Of a stretch of DNA of 53,301 nt, positions 24,883 through 32,244 are shown in pieces. The stretch covers positions 1-53,301 of the forward strand of contig CAIVLG010000098.1 of NCBI GenBank assembly GCA_903906695.1, read 5' to 3'. The position numbers and the translations under genes are program-made. Every line of letters starts with the position of its first letter. Position 1 is the stretch's first letter. The notes beneath the pieces were generated by a model, which saw only the letters and a list, made by a program, of their open reading frames with translations, had not been told where the DNA came from and searched no databases. The DNA is from an uncultured beta proteobacterium. GTDB lineage: Bacteria; Pseudomonadota; Gammaproteobacteria; Burkholderiales; Burkholderiaceae_C.

Positions 24883-26900
24883 AGGAAGCGATGCTCCAGC
24901 GTCAGGTAGACCCGACCCATGTGTTCTGGCACACCGTCGTAGAGTCGTTGAGACCAGCTCACGCCATAACGCAATGCGGTGACGGGAGAGTGCTGATATT
25001 CCTGTTCGTAACGCAGCCCGCCCGTGCCGCCGCGTGCGTAGCCTGCCTGGTTGTAAACGCCTGCCGTGACAAAGAAGCGCTGCTTCAAGCCACGCTCATA
25101 GAGACGCCAAAGCTGATGATTCACTTCGAAGCCCAAGTCGGCGGCGAAATCACTGTTGGGGTTGAAATAGGGGGCGCCGGCCAAGGTGTTGCTGGACGCG
25201 TACAAAGACCCGCGCAGCGTCAGTTGCAGACCGGGCCGGCTCAGCGCGCGCAAAGCACCCGATGCAAAGGCCTCCTGGCGGTGGTTGCCATCGCTGAAAT
25301 CGAACACTCGCACACTGGCGCCGACGGAGCGGGATTCGTTCCAGGTGTAGCCGACCGATGCCGCCGCCATGTTCGCCGTGATGCCGTATACCAAGGCACG
25401 AATCGGCGTATCCGTCGCAAACTGCTCCGCGCTGGCCCCCAGCGTCCAGTGGTCATCGGCCGTCCACTGCAGCGCCAGGCTGAAGCCCGGACCCGCGAGA
25501 ACCGATCCGTTTTGCCATGCCAAGGCCTCCAGGGTGAAGTCGGGCCAGCGGCCCTCCATTCCGAGTCCAATCCGATCGCGCGAATACTTTCCCTCCGGCA
25601 AGGTTGCCGACGTATAACTTGCCGCTGCCGCCGTGCGCCAGCGCTCGGCCACCGGTGACGAATAAAACTGCAGACCCAGATTGACGCCGCTGCCCAGCGA
25701 GTAGGGGCTGCTTCCTTGTTCAGTGTCGAGTGCGGTCGTGATGCGCAGTTCTGGCGCGCGGTATTGACTGAGGTCGCGTTCGCTGCGTCGGATCGCCTCG
25801 TCGGGAAGGTGCAAATTGTTCAGGGCGGCCAGGCGCGACTCGGCGCGATTCCATTGCCTGCGGCGCAGGTCTGAATCGACTTGCGCCAGGGCCACTCCAA
25901 GGTCGTTTGGGGCCAGACTGGCGGCGATGTCGATTTCTTCCTGTGCGCGCCGTGGCCAGCCACGCTGAGCCGCCACAGCGCCGAGCGCAGAGCGCAAATA
26001 CGACAGTGCCGGCGCCGCCTCGGCCAGAGGCAAAAGACGCTCCCAAGCCGCTTCGGGCATCTCGGCATAACTGCGCACCAGGCCGGCGCGAACCTGCGCG
26101 TCCAGCCAATCCGGATTCGCCTCGACACTGCGGGCAATTCCATATCGACGCGAGGGTTCGCTGGAGGCTAGCATCTGGTCTGCGGTTTCAAACGCGGCGC
26201 TGAAATCCTCGTCCTCCACCTCGGCATAAAAGCGCCCGCCAACGGCCAGTTGATTGTGCGGATCTGCGGCGAGCACATCGGCATAGATGGCGCGGGCTTC
26301 ATGTGGGCGCCGCAGACCGAGCAGGGCGTCGGCCTCTGCCTGGCGCACGTAGGACGGCAGCGTGTTGCCCGCCTTGCGCAGCGTGTTGACGAGCAGCAGT
26401 ACCTCAGCCCAGTGCTTTCGATCGCGCAGCGCCACGGCCAGGTCTTGCCGCAACCGGGTCACCAGACCGGGATCGGGTGGCGTCAAGGCCTGCGCTTCAG
26501 CGATCAATGCCGTGATGGTCTTGATCGCGTTGTCGGTGCTGGCGAAGTGCTCTCGCGGATCCGGTGGATAAATTTGGGCACCCCAGCGCACCAGTGAGGC
26601 TGCTTTCCTGGCGCGCAACCCGATGTCTTCCGCGACACCCAATGCAGCCGATGCGCCATAGGGACCACCCAGGTCCACCAGGATGTTGGCCACAGCTTGG
26701 GCCGCTTGTGCGTTGCTGGAGTCGGCACCAAGCACCTGCGCAAAATTGCGCAAGGCCGAATAGCGGTCACCGGCGGCGATGGCCGAATGGCCGGCTTCCA
26801 TGAAGGCCGCAACCGTCGGGGGAGTTTGCGCCAGCGCAGAAACCTGCGTCAGACAAGCAACAACAATGACGCTATATCCGAATGCGACAAGCGCTTGCAT
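24879..26900 (-). CDS. pgaA: PgaA, poly-GlcNAc exporter
   Basis: A signal peptide (1-25) leads into tetratricopeptide-like repeats (about 30-350, for example SALRNFAQVLGADSSNAQAA) that bind the polymer or PgaB in the periplasm. The rest (about 390-673) alternates polar and hydrophobic residues as an outer-membrane beta-barrel, ending in LEHRFL with a terminal hydrophobic residue. E. coli PgaA has 807 residues; this one has 673, and the TPR part seems to be the shorter one. It is the first gene of pgaABCD. No obvious operator is seen upstream. Confidence 0.92.
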   Translation of the reverse strand: MQALVAFGYSVIVVACLTQVSALAQTPPTVAAFMEAGHSAIAAGDRYSALRNFAQVLGADSSNAQAAQAVANILVDLGGPYGASAALGVAEDIGLRARKAASLVRWGAQIYPPDPREHFASTDNAIKTITALIAEAQALTPPDPGLVTRLRQDLAVALRDRKHWAEVLLLVNTLRKAGNTLPSYVRQAEADALLGLRRPHEARAIYADVLAADPHNQLAVGGRFYAEVEDEDFSAAFETADQMLASSEPSRRYGIARSVEANPDWLDAQVRAGLVRSYAEMPEAAWERLLPLAEAAPALSYLRSALGAVAAQRGWPRRAQEEIDIAASLAPNDLGVALAQVDSDLRRRQWNRAESRLAALNNLHLPDEAIRRSERDLSQYRAPELRITTALDTEQGSSPYSLGSGVNLGLQFYSSPVAERWRTAAAASYTSATLPEGKYSRDRIGLGMEGRWPDFTLEALAWQNGSVLAGPGFSLALQWTADDHWTLGASAEQFATDTPIRALVYGITANMAAASVGYTWNESRSVGASVRVFDFSDGNHRQEAFASGALRALSRPGLQLTLRGSLYASSNTLAGAPYFNPNSDFAADLGFEVNHQLWRLYERGLKQRFFVTAGVYNQAGYARGGTGGLRYEQEYQHSPVTALRYGVSWSQRLYDGVPEHMGRVYLTLEHRFL

Positions 26901-27033
26901 GGCGTCAACGTGTCAGCGTGCCCGCCACCTGCGAGAGCAGTGCACTGGCCGCTAGCAAGCCAGTCACAGGGGTGCAGGGGATTCGCATCGAAGTTAGCAT
27001 ATTCGCAGTTTAAGTGCTGTGACAAACAGAGTA

Positions 27034-27267
27034 TCAATCAACCAGGCCAGAGCCTGACAGGCGACCAAGTGCATCGCGCATGTGTGCGTGGTACCGGTTC
27101 AACTCATCGGCGATTGCCCCGGTGGGTAGCAGCATTTCGGCGATCACTCGCTCCTCGCGAAGTACATCCAGTAGCAGGCCGAGTCCAGCATGCAACTGAT
27201 CATGGCCTCTCAGCGCCATGCAATTGCAATCACAGCTTGGCACATGGAAATTCAGAAATTGACTCAC
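27034..27267 (-). CDS. Possible small protein (77 aa)
   Basis: The frame starts at GTG 27267 with only GAAG as ribosome site. The sequence looks protein-like: CDCNC near the N-terminus, then helical LHAGLGLLLDVLREERVIAE and a final amphipathic helix. No family is recognised. It could also be part of a decayed gene. Confidence 0.35.
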   Translation of the reverse strand: MSQFLNFHVPSCDCNCMALRGHDQLHAGLGLLLDVLREERVIAEMLLPTGAIADELNRYHAHMRDALGRLSGSGLVD

Positions 27268-27363
27268 GCAATCTTCGTCGAGTTGACTGCTCTACAAGGT
27301 TGCACGAGCATTGCACTGAGGTGCCGATCTTGCTGGTGCAACCGGAACCGTCTGACTAGACAC

Positions 27364-27681
27364 CTATTTGTCGTTACTGGGAGTCGCTAGCGGGCTGGCC
27401 TTTTTTGCTCGCCGCCGAGTCGTCAAGTTCTTCTTTATGCCTTTATTCACCAAATAGCTGTTTCCCAAAGCACCTTCATTGCTGAAAGCTAAGCGCCGGT
27501 CGTTATCGCGTTTCCGCAATGCATCTATCAACTGGCCGTGCATCTCATACCCTTGCCACGTGTATATCTCGCCATTTCTGAGTGCGGGTGCTTCAAACGT
27601 CGCCCGGACTGGCTCCAGAATCCGCCTTTTGTGACGCTGGGCCGCTGAAACTCCGTGCGAGGCGGGAAAGGCGGGCGGCAC
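27364..27681 (-). CDS. Possible gene fragment (105-codon frame)
   Basis: The C-terminal 80 residues look coding (EIYTWQGYEMHGQLIDALRK, then a basic tail KKNLTTRRRAKKAS), whereas the first 25 overlap the 46-base shared stretch and look non-coding. I suspect the 3' part of an older gene whose start was lost. Function is unknown. Confidence 0.3.
   Translation of the reverse strand: MPPAFPASHGVSAAQRHKRRILEPVRATFEAPALRNGEIYTWQGYEMHGQLIDALRKRDNDRRLAFSNEGALGNSYLVNKGIKKNLTTRRRAKKASPLATPSNDK
27592..27637 (-). repeat. 46-base stretch shared with the XRE regulator gene
   Basis: Read on the minus strand from 27637, this aligns without gaps to 21205-21250 with about 38 of 46 positions equal, including GAGCCAGTCCGG. 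Both encode the peptide VTK(S/G)GFWSQSGRR. The context here is not an evident gene. Confidence 0.65.
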
Positions 27682-28019
27682 GCTGCGTGTCTAAGGTTGC
27701 GAACGAGCGGGTCGTCAACCGAACATTGCGTGGGTCGCATCGCGTCGGTACTGGTCCAGTCAAGTTTCGAGCCGTCATTTTTCGTGTCGCTCACAAACAA
27801 CCTCCATTCATATTCGATGCAATGCCAGCCATCCAGCAAGCGTGCCTTGGCACTGTTGCACTGTTGGCTGCAAATTCGGGGTCACGATGGTTTGAGTAAA
27901 AAGATCCTCTATTCTGCAGTCGGAGCGGGGGGCTGCCCGGTTTGGTAGTCGCCCTTGCCCGTCTTCATTGCCGGTTTCGCGACCAAATCTGATTGAGCGA
28001 AACAAACATAACATTGCTT

Positions 28020-29039
28020 CTAAAGAAGAACCTGGTGCGCGCGACAGTACTGCAGTCCTCCAAATCGCGGGGCATTATTCCAGCAGAACTTGCCTTCAGC
28101 AAAACTGATCTTGGTCCCACAGTTTGCACAAACTAATCGCCTGACTGGCTCTTCGATTGGGAGGCTTGCATCAACGGACGATGTCACCTTGTCTTGGGCA
28201 TTCCCGCTCGACCTCATGTCGGAGTTTGAGGCTGGCGTGGAAATTGCAGAAGCAGGCTTCGCGTGGCGGGGCTCCCGGGGTTGCATGAAATCAGGCAGTG
28301 CCAGTAAATCCGCCGGGCGGTGCTGGCGAGCCAGCTTTTCGCCCCATTGCCGGATCGTTTCCAGACTCCGCATGTTGAGCGCGCTCTTAAGCACTGTGCC
28401 GATGCCGAGAGTTTCCACAAATTTCTGGTGCCAGCTTGGAAATTGGTCAGCCTTGATAACATTGCTGGTATCGAAGACATGGGCTGGCGGCCGTTCAATG
28501 GTGGCTCTTGGATGGAACAGGACCACGTGATGAAAATCCGGTGCCTTCTGCGTGCGCCCGACAATATCGAGTCGTTCCAGTAGCTTGCACAACACACGCT
28601 CATGGCGGCGGCTCTGCTCAATAGGCGACGGGATTCCAAATCGCTCGTGTTCATACTCGGCTGTGAATTCACCTCGTTCGTTGATAACTAGGTTACAGGC
28701 GTAGTTCTTGGTTTCAAGCAGGTAGATCTTGGAAGCGCGGTTAAAGATCAGATGGTCAATCTGAGCCACCTCCCCATCCACTACCAGGCGCAGGTCATGC
28801 AATATGACATGGGTTTCCCGATCCTTAAAGTAGTTGTCGAGGTAATGAGCAGACTCTCGTTCACCTTGAATGCCCTTTCTCAAGCGAATCAGCTCATCAC
28901 GCAACCACTTTTTTTGATCTCGATCCACCAATTGAGAACGATGCAACTCCCCGAGCAGGGTCAACCGCCTTGATTTGTCATCTACCGATTTCAACAACAT
29001 TGCCCTACCCTCTTGCCGATTATTTTCTGACACTTGCAT
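28020..29039 (-). CDS. NERD-domain protein with C-terminal zinc finger
   Basis: I chose ATG 29039 (GAGAG upstream) over a TTG at 29060. Residues 45-160 carry the NERD (nuclease-related) domain: GIQGERESAHYLDNYF, then VVDGEVAQIDHLIFNRASKIYLLETKNY with the conserved D...ExK nuclease-like core. A helical region and a Ser/Ala-rich linker lead to a C-terminal CANCGTKISFAEGKFC finger ending in CRAHQ. NERD proteins are often in DNA-processing or defence loci, but the activity of this one is unproven. It is followed by the unknown gene-poor area. Confidence 0.82.
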   Translation of the reverse strand: MQVSENNRQEGRAMLLKSVDDKSRRLTLLGELHRSQLVDRDQKKWLRDELIRLRKGIQGERESAHYLDNYFKDRETHVILHDLRLVVDGEVAQIDHLIFNRASKIYLLETKNYACNLVINERGEFTAEYEHERFGIPSPIEQSRRHERVLCKLLERLDIVGRTQKAPDFHHVVLFHPRATIERPPAHVFDTSNVIKADQFPSWHQKFVETLGIGTVLKSALNMRSLETIRQWGEKLARQHRPADLLALPDFMQPREPRHAKPASAISTPASNSDMRSSGNAQDKVTSSVDASLPIEEPVRRLVCANCGTKISFAEGKFCWNNAPRFGGLQYCRAHQVLL

Positions 29040-29161
29040 GATTCTCTCATTCGAGATCAAGTCTGCAGTGCATATTCAAGGCGTAAGCTGCAGGCGGCGT
29101 GTAGATGCCTCTGAAAATGGCAGCCTTTCCGAATTTTGATGCACTTGGTTCAAGTCATTTC

Positions 29162-30109
29162 TCATCTGGTGAGCAGTTTTAGAAGCTCCTTCTTCGTGAC
29201 AGGACGTGCGTTAGTTTCGTCGATGACATGGTCAAAATTGATGTTCATTACACCTGGGCTGTGCTTCCACGGCTCCTCAAAGTCTTCATCCTTTTCGGGA
29301 CGAAGAAATCGGCACTTGCTCGGAGCAATTCTGTTAATGATCTTCAGTGCTGACACTACGTTGTTGATAGACATATGCGTAAGCTGAAGCATCAAGGCCA
29401 CTCGTTCAATCGACCAATTTACCGATGTACGCCGGGACCGGATACTCCTATTTCTCTGCTCGGGCCAAAGGTTCTCGATCCGAAAGAATGTGGCGCCGTA
29501 GTTCGATTGCCCGAGAAAGTGCACGTCACTGGATGGCGGCACAACCCCCGGCTTAGACTCCACTCCCACAGCGAGGGCGAAGCCACCGGACTTGACCCGA
29601 AACCCATGTTTCAACGAGTTGTACTCATCCACTACCGTTTGATCTGTCAATTCGTTTGACAGCGACTGCCACAACGCTGCAAATTTCTCGATGGTCTTGA
29701 CTTGGCGATCGGTGCCGGGTATGTATGTCCCAAAGATCGACTCCGCGATGGTCTTCCAAGAAACGGGTTGAATGTTCAACTTCGTGAATACCTTGGCATC
29801 ACTTTTTGAAATGCTACTCACCAACTTGCGCAGGTCCGCGTTCGAGTACTTCCCAATCCAAGCATAGGCACACTCCGGCGCCTGCACGTAGGCTCCAATT
29901 AACGAGAACAACGTTTCAATTGCGTGGTGAAGTGAGACACGCAGTGCAACGGAGGCCCGTTTCTCGTCTTCGGAGTTGGTGTGGACAGTGAGGTTGTATT
30001 CAAAGTAATCTGCATCCAGTCCTTCGATGAACTCGATGTTGCGCTTCGCGATATCCGCATCCCACAAGCAGTATGGTTCATCGGCGACAACAAACACGGC
30101 TGTCTGCAT
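29162..30109 (-). CDS. Unknown soluble protein (about 315 aa)
   Basis: The first ATG is at 30109; a TTG at 30124 would add five residues. No signal peptide or membrane helix is present. It has a helical central region (VSLHHAIETLFSLIGAYVQA) and a C-terminal RPVTKKELLKLLTR helix; the features resemble helical hypothetical proteins often found singly in genomic islands. I do not recognise a catalytic motif. It reads in the same direction as the NERD gene, 123 bases upstream, and could share its transcript. Confidence 0.6.
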   Translation of the reverse strand: MQTAVFVVADEPYCLWDADIAKRNIEFIEGLDADYFEYNLTVHTNSEDEKRASVALRVSLHHAIETLFSLIGAYVQAPECAYAWIGKYSNADLRKLVSSISKSDAKVFTKLNIQPVSWKTIAESIFGTYIPGTDRQVKTIEKFAALWQSLSNELTDQTVVDEYNSLKHGFRVKSGGFALAVGVESKPGVVPPSSDVHFLGQSNYGATFFRIENLWPEQRNRSIRSRRTSVNWSIERVALMLQLTHMSINNVVSALKIINRIAPSKCRFLRPEKDEDFEEPWKHSPGVMNINFDHVIDETNARPVTKKELLKLLTR

Positions 30110-30263
30110 GAGTGGCGATATCAATAGGTGCCGATGTCTGAATTCACGGGTCGCACCGGCTCAATTGCGCCACGTCCCGTGATTCAAGGTGATCTGTACC
30201 CAACGACGTTGACAGTTGCATGTGCGTTTTGACCTATATCCCGTCGGGCTGGCACCATAACAA

Positions 30264-30473
30264 CTACTTCTTCAGTAATTGATCCAGGCTGTCCACGCCT
30301 TCTCGTTTTAGTACAGTGCCCAGGTGGGCGTCAGACCGATAGCCCTTGGCGAAGTCGTCGCCATAGGTCTTGCGCAAGGTCTTCACTTCGGTATCACTGC
30401 GCTTCTGACGAATCTCACCGTTCTGGTCACGCATGCGGCCGTCAAGGCCTTTCGGAAAATGCTTTGTTGCCAT
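30264..30473 (-). CDS. Small conserved-looking protein (69 aa)
   Basis: The frame begins MATKHFPKGLDGRMRDQNGE and is highly charged throughout, with a C-terminal LKREGVDSLDQLLKK helix. It reads like the small stand-alone proteins found near toxin or repressor genes, and it is divergent from the XRE-ImmA gene, sharing its upstream control region. Function is unknown. Confidence 0.6.
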   Translation of the reverse strand: MATKHFPKGLDGRMRDQNGEIRQKRSDTEVKTLRKTYGDDFAKGYRSDAHLGTVLKREGVDSLDQLLKK

Positions 30474-30555
30474 ATCAATGCTCCCTAGGCCACCAAGTCA
30501 GGCAGGCCCCTGCCTGAGCAGAGGTCCTGAAAACCGCAGATGGGCCTGGACTGCG

Positions 30556-30592
30556 GTTTACAAATGTCATTATAATTTACTAAACTGTAAAC
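30556..30592 (+). promoter_or_regulatory. Promoter and operator region of the XRE-ImmA gene
   Basis: TATAAT at 30571-30576 is a consensus -10. Around it lie GTTTAC (30556-30561) and GTAAAC (30587-30592), with a second nested pair TTTAC (30576-30580) and GTAAA (30587-30591). The arrangement suits an autorepressor binding over the -10. I see no good -35. Confidence 0.5.
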
Positions 30593-30611
30593 TGTCAAAG
30601 GAGATGATGTA

Positions 30612-31679
30612 ATGATCGGTCAACGTCTGCACCGAGCCCGAAAGGCGGCTGGATTGTCGCTGCGTGACCTTGGTGCAAAGGTCGGACTCACCCACGCCGC
30701 CATCAAAAAATACGAGGACGAGCAATCCCCACCGACCTCAACCACCCTGCTTAAGCTGGCTCGGTCGCTCAATGTGCGCACCGAGTATTTTTTTCGTCCG
30801 GAAACCATTGTGCTGGACCGAATTGAGTACCGCAAGCGCAGTTCACTGCCCAAAAAACGCCTGGAAGCGATTGAGCACGAAGTTATCGATCAGATTGAGC
30901 GCCGGATCGAGCTGGAAAACTTGTTCCCCAAGCCTCCGGTCGTGGCATTCGCGCCAGTTCGTGAATTGCCGCCTGAGATCACCGACCTGGCCCAGATTGA
31001 ACGCGCCGTCGAGGTGGTTCGTAAAGCTTGGGATCTAGGCTATGACCCGATTCCGGATCTGATTGATGTTCTGGAGACTCATGGCATCCGCGTTTTCATG
31101 ATCGATGCCAATTCGGACCCAAAATTCGATGGCTTGGCTGCCACTGTCAATCAAATGCCAATCATCGTGGTGGGCAGCAACTGGCCAGGTGACCGTCAAC
31201 GCTTCACGCTTGCACACGAACTCGGTCATTTGATGTTGGCGGGACGACTGGCATCCGAAATTGACGATGAAATTGCCTGCAACCGGTTTGCCGGGGCTTT
31301 TCTGATTCCTCGCAAGTCAGTCGAACAGGAGCTCGGCGCTCACCGAAGCTACATCGAACCCAAGGAGCTGGCGCTGCTGAAGGAGGAATTTGGCCTGAGC
31401 ATGGCGGGCATTCTTTACCGAGCACGCGATCTCGGCATTGTTTCGCCCGCGTGGCGAGACGAGCAGGCCAAGTTGTTCAGAATAAAGGGGTGGCACCTCA
31501 CCGAACCAGGAAAGCGATACCCGGCCGAGAAGGCGCATATCTTTGAACAAATGGTTTTTCACGCACTGGCCGAGGACTACATCGGAGAGTCGAAGGCGGC
31601 AGAGCTTATGAAGATATCGCTGACTTCTTTCCAGACGATCCGTGCTCTGGAGGGCGGCGATGTTGCTGCTCATCAGTGA
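30612..31679 (+). CDS. XRE regulator fused to ImmA/IrrE metallopeptidase
   Basis: Residues 1-60 are a Cro/CI helix-turn-helix (RLHRARKAAGLSLRDLGAKV, THAAIKKYEDE). Residues 160-290 are an ImmA/IrrE (COG2856) zinc protease domain with FTLAHELGHLML, HELGH at 202-206. AAAGGAG lies upstream of the ATG. Such fusions work as antitoxins or repressors that are relieved by proteolysis, in phage induction and in toxin systems. It overlaps the PIN gene by 20 bases, which argues for a toxin-antitoxin-like pair (repressor/antitoxin plus nuclease). Confidence 0.9.
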   Translation: MIGQRLHRARKAAGLSLRDLGAKVGLTHAAIKKYEDEQSPPTSTTLLKLARSLNVRTEYFFRPETIVLDRIEYRKRSSLPKKRLEAIEHEVIDQIERRIELENLFPKPPVVAFAPVRELPPEITDLAQIERAVEVVRKAWDLGYDPIPDLIDVLETHGIRVFMIDANSDPKFDGLAATVNQMPIIVVGSNWPGDRQRFTLAHELGHLMLAGRLASEIDDEIACNRFAGAFLIPRKSVEQELGAHRSYIEPKELALLKEEFGLSMAGILYRARDLGIVSPAWRDEQAKLFRIKGWHLTEPGKRYPAEKAHIFEQMVFHALAEDYIGESKAAELMKISLTSFQTIRALEGGDVAAHQ

Positions 31680-32157
31680 TGCCAACATTCTGATTGATAT
31701 CGAGATGGGCGGGCTCATCGCCCCCATGTTCAGTCTCGACTTTCAATTTGTTGTTCCTGACATCCTTTTTTTCGAGGAGTTGGAAGAGCGTCATAGCTAT
31801 CTGCTCGAAATGGGTCTCACCGCAAGAGAACTTGATGAAGCGCTGGTAATGCGAGTGGCCAAATTGGCCGCCCAATATCCGCGACCCAGTCGCAACGATT
31901 TGTTTGCACTGGTTCTTGCGGCCAAGGAAGATTGCCCCCTCCTGACTGGTGACAAAGACTTGAAATTGGCCGCTGATACTGAAAACGTTGAGGTACGCGG
32001 CACGCTTTGGCTTGTCAATGAGATGGTGAGAACGGGAAAGATCAGTGTTAATGTGGCGCGCGGTGCATATCAGCGCATGCGGCTCCACGGCAGTAGGCTG
32101 CCGTGGGATATTGCGGACAAAATGCTGACTGAGCTCGACACAGGGATGGCACCGTGA
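31660..32157 (+). CDS. PIN-domain protein, probable nuclease toxin
   Basis: Start ATG 31660 follows GGAGG inside the end of the upstream gene. The 165-residue product has a PIN fold: LISDANILIDIE with D7, an acidic cluster in the middle (FFEELEERH), and CPLLTGDKDLKLAA with the later conserved aspartates. PIN proteins are Mg2+-dependent RNases, often toxins. It is translationally coupled to the XRE-ImmA gene. A similar pairing is known in genomic islands; specificity is unknown. Confidence 0.82.
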   Translation: MLLLISDANILIDIEMGGLIAPMFSLDFQFVVPDILFFEELEERHSYLLEMGLTARELDEALVMRVAKLAAQYPRPSRNDLFALVLAAKEDCPLLTGDKDLKLAADTENVEVRGTLWLVNEMVRTGKISVNVARGAYQRMRLHGSRLPWDIADKMLTELDTGMAP

Positions 32158-32244
32158 GAATAGAAAAGGAATCGTTCTGCATTTGACGATCACCCGCAGA
32201 CCATTCTGACAATCGGTCGAGTTCACTTTTTTGAGAAAAGAACA

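Larger units (their letters stand above)
26901..28019. other. Gene-poor region between pga and the NERD gene
   Basis: Only two weak small frames on the minus strand are possible here (27034-27267 and 27364-27681), given separately. The region includes a 46-base stretch related to the XRE gene at 20835 (see 27592-27637). No terminator for the NERD gene or promoter for pgaA stands out. Confidence 0.4.
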
